Origin: Arcobacter venerupis | Lineage (GTDB): Bacteria; Campylobacterota; Campylobacteria; Campylobacterales; Arcobacteraceae | DNA length: 64,000 nucleotides | Assembly: GCF_013201665.1 (NCBI RefSeq) | Contig: NZ_CP053840.1 | Coordinates: forward strand, 3,145,086-3,209,085 | Direction: 5' to 3' | Shown: positions 17,361 through 28,000 of the stretch, piece by piece | Numbering within the stretch: position 1 is the stretch's first letter | Layout of the letters: each line of letters starts with the position of its first letter | Position numbers and translations under genes: made by a program | The notes under the pieces: model-generated | Database searches by the model: none | The model's input: only the letters and a program-made list of their open reading frames with translations | Told to the model about the DNA's origin: nothing

Positions 17361-17403
17361 AAACTCTTTATCATAATTGCTTTAATTAAATATAGGAAAA
17401 CAA

Positions 17404-17634
17404 ATGCACGAAAAACCATATAGGTCAGTTGTAAAAGCCATTTCATGGCGGACAGTTGGAACTATTGATACAATTATTGTTTCATATTTTATTACTGGGA
17501 ATCTAGTAATGGCAGCTTCAATTGGTTCAATTGAAGTTATTACAAAAATGGCTTTATACTATTTCCATGAAAGAGCATGGAATAAATTATCTTTTGGAAA
17601 AGTGAAAACTCCAGCAGTTGATTATCAAATTTAG
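17404..17634 (+). CDS. DUF2061 small membrane protein
   Basis: A 76-residue protein with the DUF2061 pattern (SVVKAISWRTVGTIDTIIVSY, then IGSIEVITKMALYYFHERAW). It contains two short hydrophobic segments. DUF2061 genes often occur in sulfate assimilation operons, sometimes fused to CysC-like or CysN proteins. Its exact role is not known. It is placed between cysK and cysH with gaps of 43 and 8 bases. Confidence 0.85.
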   Translation: MHEKPYRSVVKAISWRTVGTIDTIIVSYFITGNLVMAASIGSIEVITKMALYYFHERAWNKLSFGKVKTPAVDYQI

Positions 17635-17642
17635 GTTATACA

Positions 17643-18347
17643 ATGAGTAATAAAGAATTAATACAAAATATAAATAAAGAGTTAGAAAATAAATCTACAC
17701 AAGAAGTGATAGAGTATTTTTTAACAAAATTCAAAAATGTAGCACTTAGTTCAAGCTTAGCAGCTGAAGACCAAGTTTTAACAGATATTATTTTGAAACA
17801 AGATAAGAATGCAACAATATTTACATTAGATACGGGAAGATTACATCCTGAAACTTATGATGTTATGGATGCAACAAATTTAAAATACAGTGTAAAAATT
17901 GATGTATTTTTTCCTCAATATGAAAAGGTACAAGAACTTTATCAAACTCAAGGGGTAAATGGTCACTATGAGAGTATTGATAACAGAAAAAACTGCTGTA
18001 ACATTAGAAAAATCGAACCTCTTAAACGTGCTTTAAAAGATGTTGAAGTTTGGATTACAGGGCTCAGAGCTGCTCAAAGCGTTACAAGAGTTGATATGCC
18101 TTTAGTTGAATGGGATGAAAACTTCAAAGTAATTAAAGTAAATCCTTTAATTAATTGGACAGAAGAGAATGTATGGGATTATATAAAAGAAAACAGAGTT
18201 CCATATAATAAACTTCACGATAAGGGCTTTCCAAGTATTGGTTGTGCTCCCTGTACCAGAGCCATTAAGGATGGTGAAGATATAAGAGCTGGAAGATGGT
18301 GGTGGGAAAACCCAGAACACAAAGAATGTGGTTTACACAAAAAATAA
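17643..18347 (+). CDS. cysH: Adenylyl-sulfate (APS/PAPS) reductase
   Basis: A 234-residue PP-loop enzyme (VALSSSLAAEDQVL). It has both cysteine pairs of the Fe-S type, CCNIRKIEPL and CAPCTRAI, plus the catalytic C-terminal ECGLHKK. The pairs bind a 4Fe-4S cluster and mark the APS-reducing type, consistent with the absence of a visible cysC (APS kinase) here. It makes sulfite from APS with thioredoxin as donor. Confidence 0.93.
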   Translation: MSNKELIQNINKELENKSTQEVIEYFLTKFKNVALSSSLAAEDQVLTDIILKQDKNATIFTLDTGRLHPETYDVMDATNLKYSVKIDVFFPQYEKVQELYQTQGVNGHYESIDNRKNCCNIRKIEPLKRALKDVEVWITGLRAAQSVTRVDMPLVEWDENFKVIKVNPLINWTEENVWDYIKENRVPYNKLHDKGFPSIGCAPCTRAIKDGEDIRAGRWWWENPEHKECGLHKK

Positions 18348-18359
18348 GAAAGGAAAAAA

Positions 18360-19274
18360 ATGCAAATAAGTCAAAATAGATTAACACATCTAAAACAACT
18401 AGAAGCAGAATCAATGCATATTATGAGAGAAGTTGTAGCAGAGTTCTCAAATCCAGCGATGTTATATAGTGTAGGAAAAGACTCTTCTGTAATGTTACAT
18501 CTTTTACAAAAAGCATTTTATCCTGCACCTCCTCCACTTCCTTTAGTTCATGTTGATACAACATGGAAGTTTAAAGAGATGATTGAGTTTAGAGATAAAA
18601 GAGCAAAAGAAGTTGGTATGGAACTTATAGTTTATACTAATCCAAAAGGTGAAGAGATGAATATCTCTCCATTTACTCACGGTTCAGCATTACATACAGA
18701 TGTAATGAAAACTGAAGGATTAAAACAAATGTTAAATATCCAGAAGTTTGATGCAGTATTTGGTGGAGCAAGACGTGATGAAGAAAAATCAAGAGCAAAA
18801 GAGAGAATCTACTCTTTTAGAGATAAAAATCATAGATGGGATCCAAAATCTCAGCGACCAGAATTATGGAATGTATATAATGGAAGACACACAAAAGGTG
18901 AGTCTATTAGAGTATTCCCATTATCAAACTGGACAGAATTAGATATTTGGCAATATATTTATTTAGAAGGTATTCCTATTCCTGATTTATATTTCTCAAA
19001 AGAGAGAGAAGTAGTTGAATATATGGGTACAAAAATCATGGTTGATGATGAAAGAATGCCTGAAAGTTTGCGAAAAACAGCTAAAAAAGAGATGGTAAGA
19101 TTCAGAACTTTAGGTTGTTATCCATTAACTGGTGCAGTTAACAGTGAAGCTACAACTTTACCTGAGATTATTCAAGAGATGTTAATTTGTACTACAAGTG
19201 AAAGACAAGGTAGATTAATAGATAGTGATGGTGACGCATCAATGGAGAAAAAGAAACAAGAAGGATATTTTTAG
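18360..19274 (+). CDS. cysD: Sulfate adenylyltransferase subunit 2
   Basis: A 304-residue ATP pyrophosphatase-fold subunit with the PP-loop [15 protein letters not shown] near residue 37 and the conserved [14 protein letters not shown] and [15 protein letters not shown]. With CysN it forms APS from sulfate and ATP. AAGAAAGGAAAAAA before the ATG is a strong ribosome site. The length is normal for the family. Confidence 0.95.
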   Translation: MQISQNRLTHLKQLEAESMHIMREVVAEFSNPAMLYSVGKDSSVMLHLLQKAFYPAPPPLPLVHVDTTWKFKEMIEFRDKRAKEVGMELIVYTNPKGEEMNISPFTHGSALHTDVMKTEGLKQMLNIQKFDAVFGGARRDEEKSRAKERIYSFRDKNHRWDPKSQRPELWNVYNGRHTKGESIRVFPLSNWTELDIWQYIYLEGIPIPDLYFSKEREVVEYMGTKIMVDDERMPESLRKTAKKEMVRFRTLGCYPLTGAVNSEATTLPEIIQEMLICTTSERQGRLIDSDGDASMEKKKQEGYF

Positions 19275-19275
19275 A

Positions 19276-20733
19276 ATGGCACATCAATCAGACTTAATTG
19301 CAGAAAATATAGAACAATATTTAAAAGAACACGAAAATAAAGAAATATGTAGATTTATCACTTGTGGAAGTGTTGATGATGGTAAAAGTACTCTAATTGG
19401 AAGACTTTTATATGATTCAAAAATGATTTTTGAAGATCAATTAGCAGCTATTGAAAAAGATAGTAAAAAATCAGGAACTACTGGTGATAAAATCGATTTA
19501 GCACTTTTAGTTGATGGATTAGCTAGTGAGAGAGAACAAGGTATTACTATTGATGTTGCTTATAGATTCTTCTCAACTGATAAAAGAAAGTTTATCATAG
19601 CAGATACTCCAGGTCATGAGCAATATACAAGAAATATGGCAACGGGTGCTAGTACTGCTGATATTGCTATTATTTTAATAGATGCAAGACAAGGAATTTT
19701 AACTCAAACTAAAAGACACTCTTATATTGCAAGTTTATTAGGTATTAAAAACCTAATCGTTGCTATTAACAAGATGGATTTAGTTGATTTTAGTGAAGAA
19801 GTATTTGAAAAAATCAAAAAAGATTATAATGAAATTATCGAGTACCTTCCTCATCATAATGATTTAAATATTCAGTTTATCCCTATTTCGGCACTTGATG
19901 GAGATAATATCTTAACTATTTCACCAAAATGTTCTTGGTATAAAGGTCTTGCTTTAATGCCATTATTAGACAATACGTCTATACATAAACAAGAATCTTC
20001 ATCATTTAGACTTCCTGTTCAATATGTTTTACGTCCTCACTTAAATTTTAGAGGATTCTGCGGAACTATTGCAAGTGGTGAGATAAACGTTGGTGATGAA
20101 ATTACAGTTTTACCATCAAGAAAAACATCTAAAGTAAAATCAATAGTATCAAATGATATTAAAGATTTAAAACCAATTGGAAAAGATGAGCAAGTTGAAA
20201 CAATACAAAAAGCATTCGCTCCAATGGCAACAACAATTACACTTCAAGATGAGATTGATATTAGTAGAGGTGATATGATAGTTAAATCTACTGATATTCC
20301 AAAAGTATCAAATCACTTATCAGCAATGGTAGTATGGATGGATGAAACTCCAATGAAACTTAATCAAAATTATGTGATTAAAAGAGCAACTTCAGTTATA
20401 AATGGTGCATTTAACGCTATTGAATTTAAGAAAAACATTAATACTTTTGAAGAAATTGAAGCAAGTGAATTAGCACTTAATGATATTGCAAAATGTACAA
20501 TATCACTTGATAGAGAAATTGCAGTTGATTCATACTATGAAAATAGATACACAGGAAGTTTTATTATCATTGATAAATATACAAACTCAACTGTGGGTGC
20601 TGGAATGATTCTATCTTCAATTGAAGGTTTTACAAAACTTGAAGATGAGAAAAAAGTTTACTCAAAAGCTGAAATTGAATTAAATGAATTTATTAGAAGA
20701 AATTATCCTGAATGGGATTGTAAGGCAATATAA
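19276..20733 (+). CDS. cysN: Sulfate adenylyltransferase subunit 1 (GTPase)
   Basis: A 485-residue translation-factor-like GTPase with G1 GSVDDGKSTLIGRLLYD, G3 DTPGHEQYT and G4 NKMDL, followed by EF-Tu-like beta-barrels. It couples GTP hydrolysis to APS synthesis with CysD. The start is ATG 19276, 2 bases after the cysD stop, with AGAAGGA upstream. A longer in-frame reading from 19225 would run back into cysD and is not needed. No CysC domain is fused. Confidence 0.94.
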   Translation: MAHQSDLIAENIEQYLKEHENKEICRFITCGSVDDGKSTLIGRLLYDSKMIFEDQLAAIEKDSKKSGTTGDKIDLALLVDGLASEREQGITIDVAYRFFSTDKRKFIIADTPGHEQYTRNMATGASTADIAIILIDARQGILTQTKRHSYIASLLGIKNLIVAINKMDLVDFSEEVFEKIKKDYNEIIEYLPHHNDLNIQFIPISALDGDNILTISPKCSWYKGLALMPLLDNTSIHKQESSSFRLPVQYVLRPHLNFRGFCGTIASGEINVGDEITVLPSRKTSKVKSIVSNDIKDLKPIGKDEQVETIQKAFAPMATTITLQDEIDISRGDMIVKSTDIPKVSNHLSAMVVWMDETPMKLNQNYVIKRATSVINGAFNAIEFKKNINTFEEIEASELALNDIAKCTISLDREIAVDSYYENRYTGSFIIIDKYTNSTVGAGMILSSIEGFTKLEDEKKVYSKAEIELNEFIRRNYPEWDCKAI

Positions 20734-21827
20734 TGTCTAATAATTTAACATTAAATATAGAAAAAATTAAACAAGAAAAAAATGAAATAGATGTTTTAGC
20801 AGACATCTTTTTTCATGCTGTTTTTGGAGAAAAAATAAGTAATGAAGATTTAGAAAGATTCAAATGGTATGGAATTTATGCCCAAGATGAAAAACAAGAA
20901 TTCTTTGAGCTAAAAATTCCATTATCAATGGGTGAGTTAAATCTTCAACAAATTAAAACACTTAGTTTAATTTCAAAAGAGTATGCAAATAATAGTTTAG
21001 TTTTTTCATCTAATCAAAAAGTTGAATTAAAAGATATAAAAATATTTAGTCTGCCAAATATCTTTAATCTACTTCAAGATGTAGGTTTAGAAACCTCTTT
21101 TGAAGCGGGACACACAGTAAGAAGAGTTCTTACTTGTCCTATTAATACTATTGATGACTCTCAGATATTTAATGTCTCAGAGTTGGCAAATAAACTAAAT
21201 GAAACTTTTATAGGAAATAAAAAATTCTCAAATTTACCAAATAAACTCCAAATGGCAATAAGTGGTCATGCAGAAGGATGTAATATACAAATTACTCCCG
21301 ATGTTAGTTTTAATGCAACAAAAGATAATAAAGATAAAATCTTATTTGCTATAAAAATTTTAGATATAAATATAGGATATATTAGCAGTGCTCAAGTTAT
21401 AAATGCAGCGAAAGCAATAGCTGAAATTTATAGAGATTTTGGAGATAGAGAAAACCCTGAACTTAACTCTTTTCAATCTTTAGTAAAAAAATGGGGAATA
21501 CATAAATTTTTTGATGTATTAAACGCATCTATTAATTACAAAATTCAAAAAAATGTACAAACAAAAGAGCATACGATTCCGAGAAAACCTAGAATGGGTA
21601 TAAATGAGAGTAATATAAAAGAGCAAAGTTATATAGGCTGTAAAATCAACTCATCAACAATACATAATACTAATCTTGATTTCTTATCTTCATTATTAGA
21701 AAAATATCAAGCGTCTAAAATTAGAATTTCACACAAAGGTAATATTATTATTCTTGATGTTCCAACTTCACAGGCTTTGAACTTAGCTAAAGAGTTAGAA
21801 AAAATCGATTTTAATCCTTTTGCTTAA
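20733..21827 (+). CDS. Sulfite/nitrite reductase-like protein lacking the 4Fe-4S/siroheme half
   Basis: A 364-residue protein matching the first two thirds of assimilatory siroheme sulfite/nitrite reductases. It has a ferredoxin-like half (about 40-110), a first catalytic-fold domain (TVRRVLTCPINTID, FSNLPNKLQMAISG, AIAEIYRDFGDREN) and a second ferredoxin-like half (about 290-360, SKIRISHKGNIIILDVP). It ends where the second catalytic domain, with its CxxxxxC and CxxxC motifs, should begin. Only three scattered cysteines remain. The position, overlapping the cysN stop (TAATG), says it belongs to the sulfate pathway. Sulfite reduction would need a partner encoded elsewhere or a different enzyme. 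Confidence 0.8.
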   Translation: MSNNLTLNIEKIKQEKNEIDVLADIFFHAVFGEKISNEDLERFKWYGIYAQDEKQEFFELKIPLSMGELNLQQIKTLSLISKEYANNSLVFSSNQKVELKDIKIFSLPNIFNLLQDVGLETSFEAGHTVRRVLTCPINTIDDSQIFNVSELANKLNETFIGNKKFSNLPNKLQMAISGHAEGCNIQITPDVSFNATKDNKDKILFAIKILDINIGYISSAQVINAAKAIAEIYRDFGDRENPELNSFQSLVKKWGIHKFFDVLNASINYKIQKNVQTKEHTIPRKPRMGINESNIKEQSYIGCKINSSTIHNTNLDFLSSLLEKYQASKIRISHKGNIIILDVPTSQALNLAKELEKIDFNPFA

Positions 21828-21829
21828 AT

Positions 21830-21855
21830 AAAAGAAGCTTTTTTAAGCTTTTTCT
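21830..21855 (+). terminator. Terminator of the sulfur operon
   Basis: A hairpin built on two AAGCTT arms (GAAGCTT TTTT AAGCTTTTTC) starts a few bases after the stop codon and runs into a T-rich end. The stem is short but well placed. Confidence 0.6.
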
Positions 21856-21932
21856 ATTCAAGCTAACTCTTATAATAAATAACTTAAAATTATGAAATTA
21901 ATAACTACAACTAATCAAAAGAGCAATTAAAA

Positions 21933-23234
21933 ATGAACAAAAATATTTTCAGACCTTTTTTCAATGAAAACACAGATAAATTAAATTTTATTAGATACAA
22001 CACTATTGGAAAAAATAAAAAAGAGTATTTTGATTATACTGCCTCAGGATTAGCTTTTAGACAAATAGAAAATAGAATCCATGATGTACTTGAAACTTAT
22101 GCAAATACACACTCTAAAGAGGCTTCAAATGCTGATACTACAACAAATTATTATGAAATAGCAAGAACAAATCTGGCAATTAATCTAGAACTTAATGAAG
22201 ATTTTGCCATTCTTCCTAGTGGTTGTGGAACAACTGCTGCTATTAAACATTTTCAAGAGTTAATGGGATTATATATTCCTCCTTCAACAAAAAAAAGATT
22301 TGGTTTTGAAATTGATAAACAAAAAGCTCCTTTAGTAATAGTAGGCCCTTATGAACATCACTCAAATGAAGTTTCATTTAGAGAAGCTTTATGTGAAATT
22401 CAAAGAATAGATTTAGATAAAGAGGGTTTAGTTGATTTAAATCACTTAAAAGAAATTTTAGAAAAAAACAAAAATAGAGAGATAATAGCTTCATTTTGTA
22501 TAGCTTCAAATGTTACAGGAATTATAACTCCCTACGAAGAAATTTCTAAATTATTAAGAAGTTATAATGCTGTAGTTTGTTTTGATGCAGCTGCTTCAAG
22601 TCCATATATGAATATTCCTTGCCATCTTTATGATGCTTTATTTATGTCACCGCATAAACTTTTAGGAGGTCCTGCTTCTTGTGGTTTATTAGTTATTAGA
22701 AAATCTCTAATTGATACAACAATTGCTCCTTCATTTGCTGGTGGTGGAACTGTTTTATATGTAAATAAAACATCTCAAACATACCAAAATGATATTGAAA
22801 TAAGAGAAGAAGCAGGAACTCCACCAATTTTACAATTTATTCGAGCATCTCTAGCATATCAATTAAGAAATGAAGTTGGTTTTGAATTTATAAAAAAACA
22901 AAAAGAAGAGTTAAAAGAGATATTTATAAATGAACTAAGAAAGATTCCATCTTGCGAAATATATGGAAATCAAGAAGCCCAAAATATAGGAATTATCTCT
23001 TTTAATATCAAAGGTATAAATCCTTATGAATTATGTAATCTTTTATCTTCAAATGACAATATCCAAACAAGAGCTGGATGTTCATGTGCAGGACCTTATG
23101 GACATGATTTATTAGGAATAAAAGAGTTAGATATGAATAATCGTCCAGGATGGGTTAGAATCTCAATTCATTTCTCTCAAACAAAAGAAGAGATTATGAA
23201 TTTAGTAAAAAGTATTAAAAAAATTGCAATTTAA
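21933..23234 (+). CDS. Class V aminotransferase, cysteine desulfurase-like
   Basis: A 433-residue fold-type I PLP enzyme. The PLP lysine is in MSPHKLLGGPASCG. Near the C-terminus RAGCSCAGPYGHDLLG resembles the Cys-bearing loop of desulfurases and selenocysteine lyases. Early signatures are DYTASGLAFRQIENR and AILPSGCGTTAAIKHFQEL. It could release sulfur from cysteine, but assignment to Csd, isopenicillin N epimerase-like or another subgroup is open. It follows the sulfur operon after a terminator. Confidence 0.82.
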   Translation: MNKNIFRPFFNENTDKLNFIRYNTIGKNKKEYFDYTASGLAFRQIENRIHDVLETYANTHSKEASNADTTTNYYEIARTNLAINLELNEDFAILPSGCGTTAAIKHFQELMGLYIPPSTKKRFGFEIDKQKAPLVIVGPYEHHSNEVSFREALCEIQRIDLDKEGLVDLNHLKEILEKNKNREIIASFCIASNVTGIITPYEEISKLLRSYNAVVCFDAAASSPYMNIPCHLYDALFMSPHKLLGGPASCGLLVIRKSLIDTTIAPSFAGGGTVLYVNKTSQTYQNDIEIREEAGTPPILQFIRASLAYQLRNEVGFEFIKKQKEELKEIFINELRKIPSCEIYGNQEAQNIGIISFNIKGINPYELCNLLSSNDNIQTRAGCSCAGPYGHDLLGIKELDMNNRPGWVRISIHFSQTKEEIMNLVKSIKKIAI

Positions 23235-23289
23235 GTGAAATTAAACTCTTCATTTAACCTTCATTAACTTAAAATGTTTACAATTACAA

Positions 23290-24411
23290 ATGAATTTAAT
23301 AATATTTTTTTTAGTATTTATTATCGTTTTTGCTTTTCAAACTTTTATAATAAAAAAACGTCTTATAAATAAACTTGATTTTACTTATAAGACGAAAAAG
23401 TATCTTAGCCTAATATTATATATAACTTTTTTTGGGGCTGTTCTATACCCAATGGCAAGATACTATCCCTTAGTGCCAAACTGGCTCTACTTTGTCCTTT
23501 CCTTGCCAATTGGGATGATTTTTTTAACATTTATTATTACTCTATTACATGAAATCATCTCTTTTGGAATCAAAAAAACACCATTCAAAAATAATCGAAG
23601 AGAATTTTTCAAAAAAGGCTTAGATATAGGAGCCATTTCCCTAGTAATTGCTACCAATGCTAAAGCTATGGATAATGCAAAAAATGTTCAACTTGAAGTT
23701 GTAGATGTAAAAATAAATAATTTAAAAATACCATATAATATAGTACAAATAAGTGATGTCCACATCGGTGGATTGATTGATAAAGAGTTTATAAAATCCC
23801 TTGTAGATAAAATTAATATATTAAATGCGGATGCTGTTGTAATTACAGGGGATTTAGTTGATACAAAATTAGAATATGCTATTCCTGCTCTTAATGAACT
23901 TAAAAATATTAAATCGAAATTTGGAACATATTTTATAGTTGGAAACCATGAATATTTTCATGGAGTTAAACCAATTATTGATTATGTGAACTCATTAGGA
24001 ATAAAAACTTTAGAAAATGAAAATGTTTATGTTGGACCAAAAGATGAAGGTTTTAATCTTTGTGGAGTTTATGATAGATTTGGTTTTAAATACAATGATT
24101 TTATACCTGATATTAATAAAGCCATGCAAAATTTAGAAAATTCTCCAACTATTCTTTTGGCTCATCAACCAAAATTTATAGAAGAAATAGAAAATACAAA
24201 AGGAATTGATTTAATGCTTAGTGGACATACCCACGGTGGACAAATCTTTCCCTTTAATTTTTTAATAAAACTTCAACAACCTTATGTAAAAGGTCTTCAC
24301 ACTTTTAATGACTACACCCAAGTTTATGTGAATAAAGGCACAGGATTTTGGGGACCACCTATGAGACTTGGTGCTAGTAGTGAGATAACTATTTTAAAAT
24401 TACACGCTTAA
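23290..24411 (+). CDS. Membrane-anchored metallophosphoesterase
   Basis: A 373-residue protein with three hydrophobic segments in the first ~100 residues, then a calcineurin-like phosphoesterase domain. The metal motifs are all present: SDVHIGG, GDLVD, GNHEYFH, AHQP and SGHTHGGQ. It belongs to the YkuE/YaeI-like group, which cleaves phosphoesters at the membrane; the substrate is not known here. The ATG lacks an obvious ribosome site. Confidence 0.88.
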   Translation: MNLIIFFLVFIIVFAFQTFIIKKRLINKLDFTYKTKKYLSLILYITFFGAVLYPMARYYPLVPNWLYFVLSLPIGMIFLTFIITLLHEIISFGIKKTPFKNNRREFFKKGLDIGAISLVIATNAKAMDNAKNVQLEVVDVKINNLKIPYNIVQISDVHIGGLIDKEFIKSLVDKINILNADAVVITGDLVDTKLEYAIPALNELKNIKSKFGTYFIVGNHEYFHGVKPIIDYVNSLGIKTLENENVYVGPKDEGFNLCGVYDRFGFKYNDFIPDINKAMQNLENSPTILLAHQPKFIEEIENTKGIDLMLSGHTHGGQIFPFNFLIKLQQPYVKGLHTFNDYTQVYVNKGTGFWGPPMRLGASSEITILKLHA

Positions 24412-24444
24412 TCTAACTACTAGCAAATTTCTAACTCTTTCAAA

Positions 24445-24885
24445 TTAATGCATTGCACAAGGACTCATTCCTGTTTTGAAAAACATTGCAGTTACTGTAT
24501 CCATTGTTTGAATATGATTAACTAGCCAAGATACAAGATTATTTTCGAAATAGTTTTTTAATTCTAAAATATTTTTAGTCTCTTCAAAATTATCGAAAAG
24601 TTGTTTTATTTCTGATAAATTCATATTATGCTCATTTTTATGAAATTCATAGGCAAAAAAACCTTTTTCTCTCATTTGTATCTCTTCAGTTTCAAAATGA
24701 TTTTCAGTGTGAGTTATCCACTCTTTATATTTATCTTCTAAACTTTTTAGATTTAATTCACTTTGTTCTTTTTCATACTCTAAAATATCTTTATAAAGTT
24801 CATTTATTATTTCTACATCTTCAAAATGTGTATCATTCATAAAATCCATTGATACAAGTGGTAAATCATTCTTATTTATTAACAT
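24445..24885 (-). CDS. Bacteriohemerythrin
   Basis: A 146-residue single-domain hemerythrin with di-iron ligands in DTHFEDVEIINELY, HTENHFETEE, HKNEHN and WLVNHIQTMDT. It binds O2 and probably serves as oxygen carrier or sensor in the cytosol. The ATG has a strong AGGAG site. It is distinct in sequence from the tandem hemerythrin at the left edge. It ends in CAMH, an unusual extra tail. Confidence 0.9.
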   Translation of the reverse strand: MLINKNDLPLVSMDFMNDTHFEDVEIINELYKDILEYEKEQSELNLKSLEDKYKEWITHTENHFETEEIQMREKGFFAYEFHKNEHNMNLSEIKQLFDNFEETKNILELKNYFENNLVSWLVNHIQTMDTVTAMFFKTGMSPCAMH

Positions 24886-25031
24886 ACAAACTCCTATTTT
24901 TCATAATTGTATAGAAATTAAAATTCTTTTTAATTGATTAGAATCAAGTATTAAAATATACACAATATTTTAAAGTTTCAATTGTATTACTTATATACAG
25001 CTATTTAATAAATTTACTTATTTTATTCATG

Positions 25032-25037
25032 TATAAT
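25032..25037 (+). promoter_or_regulatory. -10 element of the + strand amidoligase operon
   Basis: TG-TATAAT lies about 31 bases before ATG 25068, followed by an AAAAGGA ribosome site. It stands in a 182-base A/T-rich region with no other feature I can identify. Confidence 0.5.
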
Positions 25038-25067
25038 AATTTCAATTAAAATTTAAAAGGATTTAAA

Positions 25068-28000
25068 ATGTCTTTAAAGGTAGTTATTTCACATAAAACT
25101 CACTATAAATATGATAGACCTATATCTTTATCTCCACATATTATAAGATTAAGACCAGCCCCTCACAGTAGAACTCCAATTGAAGCTTATTCATTAAAAA
25201 TAAAACCCGATGGACATTTTCTAAACTGGCAACAAGATCCATTTGGAAACTACCAAGCAAGAATTGTATTTCCTGAAAAAACAAAAGAGTTTTTTATTGA
25301 TGTTGAAATTATTGCAGATTTAATTACATTAAATCCATTTGACTTTTTTGTTGAAGAAAGCGCAACAAATTTTCCTTTTGAATATAAAAAAGATTTAAAA
25401 AAAGAGTTAAAACCTTATTTAAAAATTGAAGAAGATGGCAAATTATTAACTGAGTTTGTTGGAAAAATTGATAAAACAGAAAAACCAATTATTGATTTTT
25501 TAGTAGAAGTTAATCAAAAAATTAACCAATATGTAAACTATACTGTAAGACTAGAACCAGGTGTTCAAACTTGTAAAACTACTTTAGAAAAGAAATTAGG
25601 TTCGTGTAGAGATTCTGCTTGGCTTTTTGTACAAGTTTTAAGACATTTAGGACTTGCAGCACGTTTTGTATCTGGATATTTAGTTCAATTAACAGCCGAT
25701 GTTAAATCACTTGATGGACCAAGTGGTCCTGAAGCTGACTTTACAGATTTACACGCTTGGACAGAAGTTTATATTCCTGGTGCTGGATGGGTTGGACTTG
25801 ATAGTACAAGTGGATTATTTGCTGGTGAAGGTCATATTCCTCTTGCTTGTACACCACATTATAACTCTGCTCATGCAATTGAAGGATTTAGTGATAAATG
25901 TGAAACTGAATTTGAATTTGAAAATAAAGTTACAAGAATTTTTGAATCTCCAAGGGTTACAAAACCTTATAAAGAAGAACAATGGAAAGCTATTTATGAC
26001 TTAGGTTTTAAAGTAGATGAAGATTTAGAGAAAAATGATGTTCGTCTAACAATGGGAGGAGAACCTACATTTGTTTCTATTGATGATATGGAATCAGCTC
26101 AATGGAATAGTGAGGCAGATGGAGAACATAAAAGAGAATTAGCTACAAAACTAGCAAGAAGACTTTTAGAAACTACTACAACTGGTGGGCTTTTACACCA
26201 TGCACAAGGAAAATGGTACCCAGGAGAACCACTTCCTAGATGGCAAACAACAATTTATTGGAGAAAAGATAAAAAACCTGTTTGGGAAAATCCAGCACTT
26301 CTTGCAAATAAAAATGATGTTTTTCCTTATACAACTGCTGATGCAAAAAACTTTTTATCAACACTTGCATCTGTTTTAGGTGTTAGTGATGAAAATATAA
26401 GTCCAGCCTTTGAAGACCCAATCTATTATATTATGAAAGAAGCTGAACTTCCTATTGATATTGACCCTTTAAAATATGATTTAAAAGACCCACTTGAGAG
26501 AAAAACAATAGCTGATAAATTAGCACAAGGTTTAAACAATGAAGTGGGATATGTTTTACCTTTAAATTTTGGAGTTACAAAATGGATAAGTTCTAAATGG
26601 GAATTTAGAAGAAATCATCTTTTCTTAAGTGCTGGAAATTCACCATTGGGATTAAGACTTCCCTTAGAATCATTAGTAGTAAAACCACCTGTTGAATTAG
26701 AAAAAAATTTTGAAACAGACCTTTTTGCCTTTGCTCCACAACTTGGCGATTATATTAAAGATGTGAAAAAAAGAGCTAAAAAAACTAGTAAAAAAACAAC
26801 TACAAAATTTAATTCAAATACTTTTGTAAGAACTGCAATTACATCTGAAATAAGAGACAATAAACTTTGTATTTTCCTTCCTCCAATTGAAGACACAGAA
26901 GTATTCTTAGATTTAATTGCTTCAATTGAACAAACTGCAACTATTTTAAATTTATCTGTAATCATTGAAGGTTATGAACCTCCACACGATTTAAGAACAG
27001 ATAGAATCAAAGTAACTCCAGATCCAGGTGTTATTGAAGTAAATATTCAACCTGCAAGTTCTTGGAAAGAGTTAAGTGATAATCTACTTGCACTTTATGA
27101 AGATGCAAGACTTTGTAGACTTGGAACTGAAAAGTTTATGATTGATGGAAGACACACAGGAACTGGTGGTGGTAACCATGTTACTATTGGAGCGATGAAA
27201 CCAAGTGATTCTCCACTATTAAGAAATCCTCAATTACTAAGAAGTCTAATCACATTCTGGCAACACCATCCAGGTTTATCTTATCTATTCTCAGGAGCAT
27301 TCATAGGACCAACTTCACAAGCTCCAAGAGTTGATGAAGGAAGAGCTGAAAATCTTTATGAATTAGAGATTGCCTTTTCACAAATTCCAGAAAGTGGTGA
27401 TGTTCCATTTTGGTTAACTGATAGATTATTTAGACATATGTTAACTGACATTACAGGAAATACACACAGAAGTGAGTTTTGTATAGACAAACTTTATTCT
27501 CCTGATAGTAGCACGGGAAGACTTGGAATATTAGAGCTTAGAGCTTTTGATATGCCACCTCACTCTCAAATGGCACTTTTACAAATGTTATTAGTTAGAG
27601 CTTTAGTATCTTGTTTTTGGAAAAAACCATATAAACATGATTTAGTTAGATGGGGTACAAGATTACATGATAAATTCTTACTTGAACACTATGTAAAAGA
27701 GGATTTAAGAAGTGTCGTTCAATACTTAAATGATGAGGGTTATGAGTTTAAACTTGATTGGTTTGACCCATTCTTTGAATTTAGATTCCCATTATACGGA
27801 ATGACTATGATTGAGGGAATGCCAGTTGAAATTAGATCAGCAATTGAGCCATGGAATGTTCTGGGAGAAGAATCAAGTTCACAAGGAACATCAAGATATG
27901 TTGACTCATCTGTTGAGAGATTACAAATAAAAATTGAAAATTTCAATGAAGAAAGATACATAGTAACTTGTAATGGGGTGCAAGTTCCCCTATCAAAAAC

